From Paenibacillus sp. (GTDB lineage Bacteria > Bacillota > Bacilli > Paenibacillales > Paenibacillaceae): 55,754 nt of DNA. Shown here one piece after another: positions 1-8,553 of this stretch. Made by a program: the position numbers and the translations under genes. How positions within the stretch are numbered: the first letter of the stretch is position 1; the number at the start of each line of letters is the position of its first letter. Where the stretch lies: contig JAIRVF010000026.1 in assembly GCA_031254035.1 (NCBI GenBank), forward strand, positions 1-55,754, given 5' to 3'. The notes under the pieces were generated by a model. It worked only from the letters and a program-made list of their open reading frames with translations. It was not told where the DNA came from and did no database searches.

Positions 1-1163
1 AACGTAAATAGAGGACATAACCACAAAAAAGTTGCATATGGTATAAATTCAACCACCGGTACCCCGAGGGTCGCCGCAAAAAAGGCGCCGCTCACTCCCC
101 ATGGAATCAAAGGATTCACGAGTGTGCCGCAATCTTCCAACGTCCGCGATAATGTTTTGGCAGGAATATTTCTGCGTGTATATTCATCCTTAAACATTTG
201 GCCGGGCAGGAGAATTGAAAGATATTGCTCGCCAGTCATGAGGTTTACCGCGATTGATGACGCACCTGTCATCAGAACGATGCTGCTGCTCCGCTTCAGT
301 GGCTCGACAACTTTGCGGAAAAAAGCTTCGATGACGCCACAATGCTGCAGCAAACCTCCCAGCGACAAAGCAATCAGGATCAGAGATACGGACCACATCA
401 TCGACTGCAACCCACCGCGATTGACGATGGATGCAACGGTTTCGTTTGCGATCGTACTTTTGTAGCCGCTTTGCATCACGCTGAACCAAACGTCAACGGC
501 CGTCTGATGCTGAACAAGTGCGGTCACGAGAAGTCCGGTCACGATACCGGTAATCAGCGTCGGCAGAATCGGAACCCGCTTGAAGGAACAAACAATAACC
601 GCAAGCGGGGACAACAAAGTCAGCCAGTGAATATGGAATCCACCTTGAAGCGCAAGCTTGATCTCCTCGATTGAAGCTAAATTAACGTTATTAATCTTAG
701 GTGCAAGCAAGAAAAAGACGGTTGTCACCACAAGTGCCGGAATCGTAGTATACATCATGTTGCGGATATGCGTGAAAATGGACACTCCGGCCACGGCAGG
801 CGCAAAATTCGTCGTATCGGATAACGATGACATTTTGTCGCCAAAGCAAGCCCCGCATGCAATCGCTCCGGCTGCTAGGGCCGGCGAAACGCCCGTCGTC
901 AAGGCAATTCCCATAAAAGCGACGCCAACGGTGCTAACAGTCGTAAACGAGCTGCCGGTAAACATCGAAACAGCGATGGTTACGTATAACGCGCTGACTG
1001 CAAAATAATGAGGTTGGATATAATCCAATCCGTAATATAAAATCGTCGGTACCGTCCCGCTCATCATCCATACGGCGATCAAAATCCCAATAAGCGACAG
1101 AATTAGAATCGGCATAATGGCCGTTTGGATGCCTTGAATAATCGCTGATTCAAGCCCACGGAG
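1..1163 (-). pseudogene. nhaC: NhaC-family Na+/H+ antiporter, 5'-truncated
   Basis: An open frame runs on the minus strand from about 1163 to the window edge and encodes a polytopic membrane protein with NhaC-like stretches such as GACFGDKMSSLSDTTNFAPA and TLEDCGTLVNPLIPWG. NhaC proteins exchange Na+ for H+ across the membrane and are usually about 450-480 residues. An in-frame TGA at 1164-1166 lies directly upstream and there is no start codon or ribosome binding site at the family's normal N-terminus; the first ATG in frame is at 1115, so roughly the first membrane segments are missing. The neighbouring hydrolase stop is only about 30 bp away, which suggests a deletion junction. The 3' end lies outside the window. 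Confidence 0.75.
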
Positions 1164-1194
1164 TCAATGTAATGAAAATACAAAGTAGGGTTTT

Positions 1195-2123
1195 CTAACC
1201 ATGCTTTTGATTCGATGTATGATCAGGTACAGCTGAATGTTTCGCCAAAAAATCAAGGACTAGTTCATTAATACGTTCTTTCTGTTCGATCGTTAAAAAA
1301 TGCCCCGCTTCAGGGACGGTCGCGGTTGTAACATCGGGAATCCGGCTTGCTTTTGCCAATACGTTCTGGATCGGTTCTCGGTAAATGACTTCATCTTCTC
1401 CAACAATGAACAAGGTTGGCACTCTGAGCTGTGATAGTTCTTCGTCTGAATAAACAGTCGGAAGCAGCGCAAGCTTTGGCTTACAATTTTTGTAACTGAC
1501 CGTAATCAAAGTTCTATAGGACTTCGGCAACAGGTCAGGTTATGACGTGGCGACATGCACCAAATGTACGCGCGATCGATCATATACTTGGTGGGGAACA
1601 TAACGGCCGGGATCATATGAAAATAAAACATCCGGGACAACGGCGCAAAAGAACTTGCAGGCGCAAGCAGCCCAAGCGAACGTACCCGCTCTGGATACGC
1701 TATCGTGAAATTCAAAGCCAAAAAACCGCCCATGGAATGTCCCAATAGATGAAATTCACTTAACTCTAATTCCGATGTCAACTCCTGAAGCCACTCTGCG
1801 GCAGCTTCCTTGCTGGTCAGCGGCTTTAAAAGCGTGCTTTTACCAAAATCCCCCGGCACATCAATACAGTGTACGTAATAATGGGCAGACCACTCAGCAA
1901 TATTGGAACTCCACATCAGTGAAGTGGCGGTCATGCCATGAATGAGCAGTAAAGGCGGATTCGATCGATTCCCGGATTTGATGACATGAGTCGTACCGAA
2001 CCCGGTTGTGACCAAACAGGATTCATATGCAACCGGCCATTCGGCAAGCGCCTCGTCATAAGCGGCTGTAAAGCGAGCTTTAGTCTCATCGTTTTTAAAT
2101 ATAGATAACGCCTTCGTATCCAT
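1195..2123 (-). pseudogene. alpha/beta hydrolase, frameshifted
   Basis: Two overlapping minus-strand frames together encode one alpha/beta-fold hydrolase. The 5' part (2123 to about 1540) has the oxyanion LLLIHGMTATS and nucleophile elbow LLGHSMGGFLA. The 3' part (about 1530 to 1195) has the acid-containing FIVGEDEVIYREP and the catalytic-histidine PEAGHFLTIEQ. The frame changes near 1530, so as written the protein would end before its Asp and His. Substrate is unknown. The ATG at 2123 has AAGGAG six bases upstream, inside the end of the tetR gene, so the two form one transcription unit. It could be a true pseudogene or a one-base sequencing error. Confidence 0.8.
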
Positions 2124-2126
2124 GTT

Positions 2127-2741
2127 TTACTCCTTTCTGAATCCGGAATCGGTGAACATTCTTAAAATCTGCGCGATTTGCGGAAACCCTTCCAAGGACG
2201 GATAAGTCAAACGGGTAAAAACGACACCGTTCAGCAGCGAAGTATACATCAGTGCTTGCCCCATCGGATCTTCCCGAACGAATTCGCCAAGCTCCTGGCC
2301 TTCCTGAAACAGCTCTTGAAGTAAATCAAAAGTTTTACCCGAATATTCTTTGGAAATTGCTAAAGCTTCCTCCGGCACCGTCTTGGATGTATTGGTCTGC
2401 AGTGCAATCAGAAAGAAATGACCGCTCTCCCTTGGGGTCGCAAAAATCCCTTCCGTCATAGCCTGTAAACGTTCAAATGGACTGCCGCTGCTCTGTACGG
2501 CCTGCTGAATAGCTTCATACGAAGTCATAAACGCAGTCTTCGCAAGCTCGATAAATATATCTTCTTTGGAAGAAAAATAATGATAAATCAAACCGTGACT
2601 GAGCTTAGCCTCCCCTACAATGTCGCTGATTTTCGTACCCGCATAACCCCGTTCCCCAAATACTTTCGCTCCGGCTGCGAGCAATTGCTGTTTACGTTTA
2701 TCTCGAATATGCTGATTCTGTTCTTCAACTCTGGGAGACAT
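2127..2741 (-). CDS. TetR/AcrR-family transcriptional regulator
   Basis: This cytoplasmic repressor has a typical N-terminal helix-turn-helix (residues about 15-60, with GAKVFGERGYAGTKISDI and GLIYHYFSSKEDIF) and a variable C-terminal ligand-binding half; about 204 residues is normal for the family. I place the start at ATG 2741 because AGGAGG lies nine bases upstream; the in-frame ATG at 2750 would touch that site. It is followed within a few bases by the hydrolase gene and probably controls that operon. The inducer is unknown. Confidence 0.88.
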   Translation of the reverse strand: MSPRVEEQNQHIRDKRKQQLLAAGAKVFGERGYAGTKISDIVGEAKLSHGLIYHYFSSKEDIFIELAKTAFMTSYEAIQQAVQSSGSPFERLQAMTEGIFATPRESGHFFLIALQTNTSKTVPEEALAISKEYSGKTFDLLQELFQEGQELGEFVREDPMGQALMYTSLLNGVVFTRLTYPSLEGFPQIAQILRMFTDSGFRKE

Positions 2742-2777
2742 GTCGTACATCCTCCTTGTGGCTAATGTGATGTTAAT

Positions 2778-2814
2778 ATAAGGTAGTCTTATTTATTTTT
2801 GATTAAAAAGTCAA
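2778..2814 (-). promoter_or_regulatory. tetR promoter with overlapping palindrome
   Basis: Reading the minus strand, TTGACT (2809-2814) is followed after 17 bases by TAAGAC (2786-2791). The inverted repeat ATAAG-N5-CTTAT (2778-2792) overlaps the -10 element. This is where a self-repressing TetR operator is expected, but the repeat is short and the assignment is an inference. Confidence 0.4.
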
Positions 2815-2906
2815 TCTAAAAACAGACTGTCTCTCTCCCCCTTCTTCAAGTGGTTTTAACAGTGTAATTCTATTGAGTCGCAGCTTCTACTTTTCCTATG
2901 ACAAAC

Positions 2907-2949
2907 AAAAAACGCTGACTCCCAAACTTTCGGGTGAACAGCGTTTTTT
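2907..2949 (-). terminator. terminator after cls
   Basis: AAAAACGCTG and CAGCGTTTTTT form a stem with an inner CCC/GGG, flanked by A and T runs on both sides. It can stop transcription in either direction and sits 12 bases past the cls stop codon. Confidence 0.8.
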
Positions 2950-2960
2950 CAGTCTATCCG

Positions 2961-4487
2961 TTAAAGTAGCGGTGAAATCAACCGCATGAGGGATTCCAAT
3001 ACCCGTTTTAGCATACTCCGTTTCTTGAAAGAGTCCCATGTGATGCGTATGGAGTCGTTGAAGTCTTGCTCAAAATCGCGTTTTATATCCAATACCGTTT
3101 CGGATTCATAGAGTACGGCGGTAAGTTCATAGTTTAGCTCAAAGCTGCGGATATCCATATTAGCTGTGCCGATTGTGGCGATTTCATCATCAACTAGCAC
3201 GATTTTGGCATGTATGAATCCATCCATATAATGATAGATTGAGGCTCCTGCCTTGAGAAGCGGCGTAAAATAGGATTGGGATGCCTGATCGCTGATCACG
3301 CTGTCGCTTTTCCCCGGATATAAAATACGAACATCAATCCCAGCCGTTGCAGATAACCGCAACAATGTTAATGTTTCTTGATCCGGTATAAAATATGGCG
3401 TAGCGATCCAGATCGACTTTTTCGCAGATCCCATGATGGCTAACAGAGCATTGCGGATGCTGGTATCATCCGAGCTCGGGCCGCTAGCCACCATCTGAAT
3501 GGCACCTTCGGTTTGTACCCCATGATCCGGAAAATAGAATTTGTTCATATAGGCATCCAAGAAGTATCTGTTTGTGCCGCTGGTCGCATATAGCCAATCT
3601 TCCAGAAAAATAGCCTGGAGTTTATATAATGCTTTTCCTTCGATTTTCAAATGACTATCGCGCCAAACAGGGAATTTTTTAGAACGACCGAGATATTCAT
3701 CACCTACGTTAAGTCCGCCCGTAAAACCAATGACCCCATCGACGATCACAATTTTGCGGTGATTGCGATAATTTACAGTTTCAAGCAGCCAGGGAGAAAG
3801 AATAGGATCAAACTCGACAACTTCGATACCAGCGTCTTTCATCGGCTGCAAGAAGCGTTTGCGCAGTTTATTGCTTCCTAGGCCATCAAATAGAAAACGC
3901 ACAATGACGCCTGACTCCGCTTTTTGGATCAATGCATCCCGAATGGCTGTACCGATTTGATCTGAGCGATAAATATAATATTGAATATGGATATGATGGG
4001 TGGCATTTTCAATGGCTTGCAAAATTTCCGAAAATGTCTTGTCGCCGTTGGTCAAGAGCTCGGTTTTTGTATCCGTTGCAACGGGACCGCCGCCGAATTT
4101 AAGGATGACCTTGGTTAAATAGTCCGACTTCTCGCTTAATAGCGATGATGGGGCCAAATTCAAACGCCTTCCCGCCAAAATCTCCCGGAACAACTTTCTT
4201 TGTTCTTCCGCCCGGTGCAGATGCTTTTTCCGTCTCCAGCGGCTTCTTCCAAACACCAGATACAGCAGAACCCCGATCGCCGGTAGAAACGCTAAAATTA
4301 AAAACCATGCCAATGTGCTTTGCGGCGAACGATTCTCCATAAAAATGATGAAGCCAATCCCTATGAGGGATAGCGGCCATAATATGCCTACGAGCGTTGA
4401 CAGGCGTATCACAGATCTGTTCATGACAAAAAGACCGAGTAGCACAAGGATAACCACGATTATGATTTGAAGGACACGATTTTTCAT
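2961..4487 (-). CDS. cls: cardiolipin synthase
   Basis: A membrane phospholipase-D-fold enzyme that joins two phosphatidylglycerol molecules into cardiolipin plus glycerol. Two or three hydrophobic helices occupy residues about 5-75 (IIIVVILVLLGLFV, LIGIGFIIF, WFLILAFLPAIGVLLYLVFG). The two catalytic HKD motifs are present: NHRKIVIVDG near residue 240 and HAKIVLVDDE near 420, each followed by the usual G-T/G-G-x-N element. About 508 residues is normal for the family. I chose ATG 4487, with AGGTG about 12 bases upstream; a GTG at 4502 is an alternative start adding five residues. It appears to be a single-gene unit. Confidence 0.93.
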   Translation of the reverse strand: MKNRVLQIIIVVILVLLGLFVMNRSVIRLSTLVGILWPLSLIGIGFIIFMENRSPQSTLAWFLILAFLPAIGVLLYLVFGRSRWRRKKHLHRAEEQRKLFREILAGRRLNLAPSSLLSEKSDYLTKVILKFGGGPVATDTKTELLTNGDKTFSEILQAIENATHHIHIQYYIYRSDQIGTAIRDALIQKAESGVIVRFLFDGLGSNKLRKRFLQPMKDAGIEVVEFDPILSPWLLETVNYRNHRKIVIVDGVIGFTGGLNVGDEYLGRSKKFPVWRDSHLKIEGKALYKLQAIFLEDWLYATSGTNRYFLDAYMNKFYFPDHGVQTEGAIQMVASGPSSDDTSIRNALLAIMGSAKKSIWIATPYFIPDQETLTLLRLSATAGIDVRILYPGKSDSVISDQASQSYFTPLLKAGASIYHYMDGFIHAKIVLVDDEIATIGTANMDIRSFELNYELTAVLYESETVLDIKRDFEQDFNDSIRITWDSFKKRSMLKRVLESLMRLISPLL

Positions 4488-4670
4488 ATGTAATAAATTC
4501 ACCTAGGTTCGTCATTAATTTTAAAATGATACTCTTTTATATGCTTCAACTGCCGATATTAAACTCTATTATGTACTGTTTGCAAATAATGCCTGCCACT
4601 TATATTAATCTAATTTTTATGAAATTAGTAGTCAGACTTAACATTCACTTCGTTTACATGGGGACAATAT

Positions 4671-4708
4671 AAAAAAACACATCCCCTCGGACTTTCCGAG
4701 AAGATGCA
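4671..4708 (-). terminator. terminator after the small secreted protein gene
   Basis: On the minus strand CATC-CTCGG pairs with CCGAG-GATG through a small internal loop, followed by a run of seven T. It lies 12 bases past the stop codon at 4721. Confidence 0.7.
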
Positions 4709-4720
4709 CCGTCACAAATT

Positions 4721-5023
4721 TTAGAGAAACTGTCTGGCTGAAATATTGGTCCCGTTAGACGGCGCTAATGTAAATGATTTTTCGTAGTTATTTTTGGAGG
4801 TAAATCGAAATGATGTGATGATCTGTACATCAGAAAAAGGGGTAGTAATGGATCCTGTAGTATCTTTTACAGTGATGGTCGAACCTTCAAAGACGTCATC
4901 TGTGGTGGCGCTTGTAATATTTGTGGTGGCATTATTGCCAGTGATCCCATCGGCATATGTCACACTCACGGCTAACAACGTAATAGATAATAATCCAATT
5001 CCAAGCAACTTTCTGTTTTTCAA
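4721..5023 (-). CDS. small secreted protein, unknown function
   Basis: A 100-residue product with a Sec-type signal peptide (KNRKLLGIGLLSITLLAVSV, probable cleavage after TYA) followed by a Thr/Asn/Ser-rich mature part of about 75 residues without cysteines. The start is TTG at 5023, with AGAGGGGG five bases upstream. It has its own terminator and no obvious operon partner; cls lies 220 bp downstream. I do not recognise a family. The mature part is short enough that it may be a fragment of a longer surface protein. Confidence 0.6.
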   Translation of the reverse strand: MKNRKLLGIGLLSITLLAVSVTYADGITGNNATTNITSATTDDVFEGSTITVKDTTGSITTPFSDVQIITSFRFTSKNNYEKSFTLAPSNGTNISARQFL

Positions 5024-5057
5024 GTAATCCCCCTCTAAGTAATAAAATAGTAACTAC

Positions 5058-5091
5058 AAAAAGACCGCAAATGAAAAACACTCATCTGCGG
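5058..5091 (-). terminator. terminator after asd
   Basis: CCGCAaATGA (5065-5074) pairs with TCATcTGCGG (5082-5091) with one mismatch. On the minus strand the stem is followed by TCTTTTT. It lies about 45 bases downstream of the asd stop. Confidence 0.75.
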
Positions 5092-5137
5092 CCGATAAAT
5101 CAAACGTATGCATTTTTGAAAATTGGTTTCCGTAGCC

Positions 5138-6223
5138 TTATTTGGCCACAATGTACCCTTCCGCTTTCAGCAATTCAGCGATCAGAACGGCACCTCCTGC
5201 TGCCCCACGCAATGTGTTATGCGACAGTCCCACGAATTTATAATCGTATATGGAATCCTCGCGCAATCTACCTACCGAAACACCCATGCCGCGTTCAATG
5301 TCACGGTCCAGATTCGTCTGCGGTCTGTTTTCTTCTTCAAAATACGTAATGAACTGCTTCGGCGCGCTTGGCAGACCCAGTTCCTGCGGACGTCCTTGGA
5401 ATTGACGCCAGCGCTCAATGATTTCTTCTTTCGAAGGTTTGTTCTCAAACGATGCGAATACGGTAGCCAAATGGCCATCTGTTACAGGTACGCGAATACA
5501 CTGTGTCGTAATCAACGGCGAGCTGGCTTTAATAATTTCACCGTTGGAAATACTGCCCCAAATGCGCAGCGGCTCCTGCTCGCTTTTTTCTTCTTCGCCA
5601 CCGATATACGGGATGACGTTATCCAGCATTTCAGGCCAATCGGTAAAGTTTTTGCCGGCTCCGGAGATCGCCTGATATGTGGATGCAACCACTTTTGTCG
5701 GTTTGTAATCGAGCAATGCATGAAGTGCAGGCACATAGCTCTGAATAGAGCAGTTCGGCTTCACAGCAATAAAACCAGTCTTAGTTCCCAGTCGTTTTCT
5801 CTGTGCCTCAATCACTTCAAAGTGCTCAGGATTAATTTCCGGAATAACCATTGGAACGTCAGGCGTCCAGCGGTGGGCCGAATTGTTGGAAATAACAGGC
5901 GTGCCCGTTTTTGCATACGCCTCTTCCAAGGCTTGAATTTCATTCTTTTTCATATCAACGGCGCAAAACACGAAATCAACGCCAGCCGCAACTTCCTCTA
6001 CCTTCGCTGCATCCTGAACGATGATATTTTTCACTTTATCAGGGATTGGGCCAGACATTTTCCATCTGTTTTGGACGGATTCTTCATATGTTCTACCTGC
6101 AGATCTGCCACTGGCCGCAATGCTTACTACTTCAAACCATGGATGTTCATCCAGCAGCTGCACAAAGCGCTGCCCAACCATGCCTGTTCCTCCAATAATA
6201 CCCACTTTAAGTTTTTCTGACAT
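5138..6223 (-). CDS. asd: aspartate-semialdehyde dehydrogenase
   Basis: This cytoplasmic enzyme reduces L-aspartyl-4-phosphate to L-aspartate-4-semialdehyde with NADPH, the branch point to lysine/diaminopimelate, threonine and methionine. The N-terminal Rossmann motif GIIGGTGMVGQRF is at residues 8-20, and the active-site cysteine lies in KPNCSIQ near residue 155. The catalytic-histidine segment is RVPVTDGHLATV. At 361 residues with PNCSIQ it resembles the archaeal/fungal-type Asd, more than the classical ~345-residue form. The start ATG at 6223 has GGAG five bases upstream. It is monocistronic, between a T-box leader and a terminator. Confidence 0.93.
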   Translation of the reverse strand: MSEKLKVGIIGGTGMVGQRFVQLLDEHPWFEVVSIAASGRSAGRTYEESVQNRWKMSGPIPDKVKNIIVQDAAKVEEVAAGVDFVFCAVDMKKNEIQALEEAYAKTGTPVISNNSAHRWTPDVPMVIPEINPEHFEVIEAQRKRLGTKTGFIAVKPNCSIQSYVPALHALLDYKPTKVVASTYQAISGAGKNFTDWPEMLDNVIPYIGGEEEKSEQEPLRIWGSISNGEIIKASSPLITTQCIRVPVTDGHLATVFASFENKPSKEEIIERWRQFQGRPQELGLPSAPKQFITYFEEENRPQTNLDRDIERGMGVSVGRLREDSIYDYKFVGLSHNTLRGAAGGAVLIAELLKAEGYIVAK

Positions 6224-6387
6224 GTTAACTCCAATCCTTTCGTAGATGGCATCTCATTTTGTTTGCAACGACCCTTATGAGCCGGACAGCCAAAATCTTC
6301 TCTGTAGATAATTATTCAAACCATTAGAAATGGGTGTACCTAACTTCAATTATAACGCATAATACACACATTTTTGATCATAAAAAA

Positions 6388-6690
6388 ATCCCACCCCCAA
6401 GACCGTAGTCTCAGGGACGAGATCTGGATTCTCGTGGTACCACCCCGGATTCGCCAGTATGTCGCCATACCAGCCTCTTCAAGTACAGCATTTCAGATGC
6501 ATATACTTTAGCTCTGTAACAGGAGCTCCTGGCACGTCATCCCCCTATTCGAAGGTTCCGATGTGCTGCTCAGAGTCTTTTTTCGATAAACGATTCTTTG
6601 CTCCTTTTCAGCGTAGGGGAGCTCTCTGGGAAAGAATGTTTTTACCTACTCTTCTCTTCATCGCATTTGATATTAATGATTATAATAATA
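6388..6690 (-). promoter_or_regulatory. T-box leader of asd, specifier reads as lysine
   Basis: The minus strand carries the conserved T-box sequence CCGGGGTGGTACCACG (6433-6448). It is followed by a 15-pair terminator stem (6388-6425, several G-U pairs) and seven T. Upstream is a Stem I with GAGAAGAGTA on the 5' side and GCTGAAAAGG near its tip. Pairing GGTAAA with TTTATC places the specifier loop at GAA-AAA-GAC (about 6576-6584). AAA is a lysine codon and AAG in the next register is too, which fits Asd's role in lysine synthesis. A tRNA-dependent antiterminator would raise asd transcription when uncharged tRNA-Lys accumulates. The T-box call is firm; the exact register is my hand folding. 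A TATAAT-like -10 lies just upstream (6679-6684). Confidence 0.85.
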
Positions 6691-6763
6691 AAAAATCACC
6701 TGGAGGTAAACATATTTTTTCATTTTTTTGCGTTAGGACACTCTTGAATTCAGTCATGGGTTG

Positions 6764-6792
6764 TTGACATTCTCCTCTAATCCTACTTTACT
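6764..6792 (+). promoter_or_regulatory. sigma-A promoter of the stalk-domain protein gene
   Basis: TTGACA (6764-6769), a 17-base spacer and TTTACT (6787-6792) sit 37 bases ahead of the plus-strand gene at 6829. It is divergent from the asd leader. Confidence 0.65.
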
Positions 6793-6828
6793 AGCTTTAT
6801 TACGTTATTAATAACAGGAGGTTCAGCG

Positions 6829-7749
6829 ATGAAAAAAAGCTCACAAGTCATATTATTTTGTTTATGTACCGTTATTTGGTTGTTCCCGGCGATCAACATC
6901 GCCTCGGCCGAGACCAGTCCGGAACCCAAAGTCGTCATCAATAACTTCCCATTAGCTGCATCGGATGTGATTTTCCAAAACAATCAAGTGTATTTCAGCC
7001 TCACCGAAACCAAAAAGCTCGATAACGTGACCATAACGTGGAATAATGCCGCCAAGCAATTATCCATCAAAGGTGTTCATACGGAGTTATTGCTGACCGT
7101 CAATCAAGTGACGGCTCACAAAAACGGTGAGACCATCAAACTGAGTGCTGCACCATTTATCCATAACGGGAAAACCATGGTTCCGCTGCGTTTTGTTTCG
7201 GAAGCGTTCGACAGCTCGGTATTTTGGAATTCTTCCACGCATACCGTCTTTATTACAAAGACAAGTCCTAAGCTCATTGCGGATGTTCAAAGCGACTCAC
7301 TTAGCATCGCCAGAAATGCGGCCATTAACATGCCCCGCGTATCTCAACTGACGAAAAGTCTTGAACCGAATTGGGAAACGGCAAGCATACAATATTATTT
7401 CCCCAAAGGAGCCTATGACCGTTTTATAGAGGTGAACAATAACTCCATCGGTTATTACCTGGTTTCGAATAACATCGCTTTCCTGAAATGGCAGGCCTTG
7501 ATCGGCGATCAGACAAACACCCAAAATAATCCGTACTTCATCAAAAGAAACCTTATCAACGAAACTGGAATTCTTCCTTCATTTGATAATACGGAACTCG
7601 CCTGCTTCCGCTATATGCCACATGTCGGCTCAACCGGGTACAGCCTGATTCAAAAGGACAATTGGGAAGACGTCATTTTCAAAGATGCATCCCTACCACA
7701 GGCAAGAGTGAATCAGAACTACATTATTGTTAACATTCCAGAAGAGTAA
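6829..7749 (+). CDS. secreted copper-amine-oxidase N-terminal (stalk) domain protein
   Basis: A 306-residue exported protein. Residues 1-28 form a signal peptide (hydrophobic ILFCLCTVIWLFPAINIASA). Residues about 34-135 form a copper amine oxidase N-terminal-like domain, recognised by GETIKLSAAPFIHNGKTMVP followed by LRFVSEAFDSSVFWN. The remaining 165 residues match no family I recognise. In Paenibacillus such stalk domains are common in cell-surface proteins and do not imply amine oxidase activity. The start ATG has AGGAGG seven bases upstream. The gene is monocistronic. Confidence 0.8.
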   Translation: MKKSSQVILFCLCTVIWLFPAINIASAETSPEPKVVINNFPLAASDVIFQNNQVYFSLTETKKLDNVTITWNNAAKQLSIKGVHTELLLTVNQVTAHKNGETIKLSAAPFIHNGKTMVPLRFVSEAFDSSVFWNSSTHTVFITKTSPKLIADVQSDSLSIARNAAINMPRVSQLTKSLEPNWETASIQYYFPKGAYDRFIEVNNNSIGYYLVSNNIAFLKWQALIGDQTNTQNNPYFIKRNLINETGILPSFDNTELACFRYMPHVGSTGYSLIQKDNWEDVIFKDASLPQARVNQNYIIVNIPEE

Positions 7750-7773
7750 AACAAGATATATAGCTATTGAACA

Positions 7774-7800
7774 AGCCGCATTGGATGATCCAACGCGGCT
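7774..7800 (+). terminator. hairpin after the stalk-domain protein gene
   Basis: AGCCGC-A-TTGGA and TCCAA-CGCGGCT form an 11-pair stem with a three-base loop, starting 24 bases after the stop codon. The following T tract is weak (GTTACTTATT). Confidence 0.55.
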
Positions 7801-7830
7801 GTTACTTATTGGTTCAAAGAAGTCGGATGA

Positions 7831-8211
7831 TACCAAAAGGACGCAGAAAAGAACATTACTTGCGGCACACTACTCAAATATCAAATGATTTTAGCTTTTA
7901 CGAGTGCAATTAGCGTGACAGGCGTTACCTTAATTTTGTCCGCTGTATGCAAAAATCAAATGGTGGCATTCGTTGCTTCTGCCACAGTTCATGTGCTGCC
8001 TATTATGCTGCCTGTTGCCGAAGTAAATACATTGTTTAGGTTTATTGTGCTTTTACCGCTGTATCATTCGCAATTTCTGTCTATCATGTCCGTTGAGCAA
8101 CTAAATGGCGGTATACTTTATGCGATATGGGCTATACCCGCAGCACTCGTTTTTTTAATGATTGGATTTATTGTTTCTCGTAAGATTTTTGTAAAACATC
8201 AAGTTTCATAA
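7831..8211 (+). pseudogene. ABC-2 type permease, C-terminal fragment
   Basis: An open frame begins straight after a TGA at 7828-7830 without an initiator and encodes GTLLKYQMILAFTSAISVTG followed by three hydrophobic segments ending in FLMIGFIVSRKIF. This looks like the last half of an ABC-2 transporter membrane subunit of the Na+/drug export type, normally about 350-400 residues. No Shine-Dalgarno precedes the first ATG at 7885 and no ATPase gene lies nearby. I read it as a decayed remnant. Confidence 0.6.
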
Positions 8212-8238
8212 TAATTTGCACAGAGCTATTTTACCCCA

Positions 8239-8311
8239 ATAACGATATGTAGTTTCGTTAGATTTGATTTGGCCTCGTTTTTGCGGTAATAGCGTGTCAC
8301 AGTTTCGTTAG
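8239..8311 (+). repeat. repeat family A, cluster 1 (two cores)
   Basis: Two copies of the 23-bp core ATAACG-N6-AGTTTCGTTAG (8239-8261 and a diverged one at 8288-8311) lie in the 342-bp gene-free stretch 8212-8553. The same stretch also has a perfect short hairpin, ACCACCT...AGGTGGT (about 8388-8408). Nothing else was recognised there. Confidence 0.75.
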
Positions 8312-8553
8312 CGGCAATTAGGTGCGCTGTTCAGTCTACGCTACCTTTGATGAGCTTATGTCCGCAGCAAAAATAATGAAACCACCTCATAAAAGGTGGT
8401 CAGAGTGTCCCCCATCTAAGTGATTTGAATAGGGCTTCAATTATGCCAAGTGGATGATGAACCCTGTCATACCACCTGGATGAAACCTTTTTTATCCGCG
8501 CGTCTTAATCTCTACAGTTAATTATCTATCTACCCCTGCCCAAGCGACGCTTA

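Noticed and set aside
658..1008. Plus-strand frame of 116 codons over nhaC
   Set aside because: The minus strand reads as a coherent NhaC membrane protein across the same bases.
5123..6220. Long 365-codon plus-strand frame opposite asd
   Set aside because: It is the antisense of a clear, full-length asd gene; its translation has no family features and many rare clusters of Cys, His and Arg.
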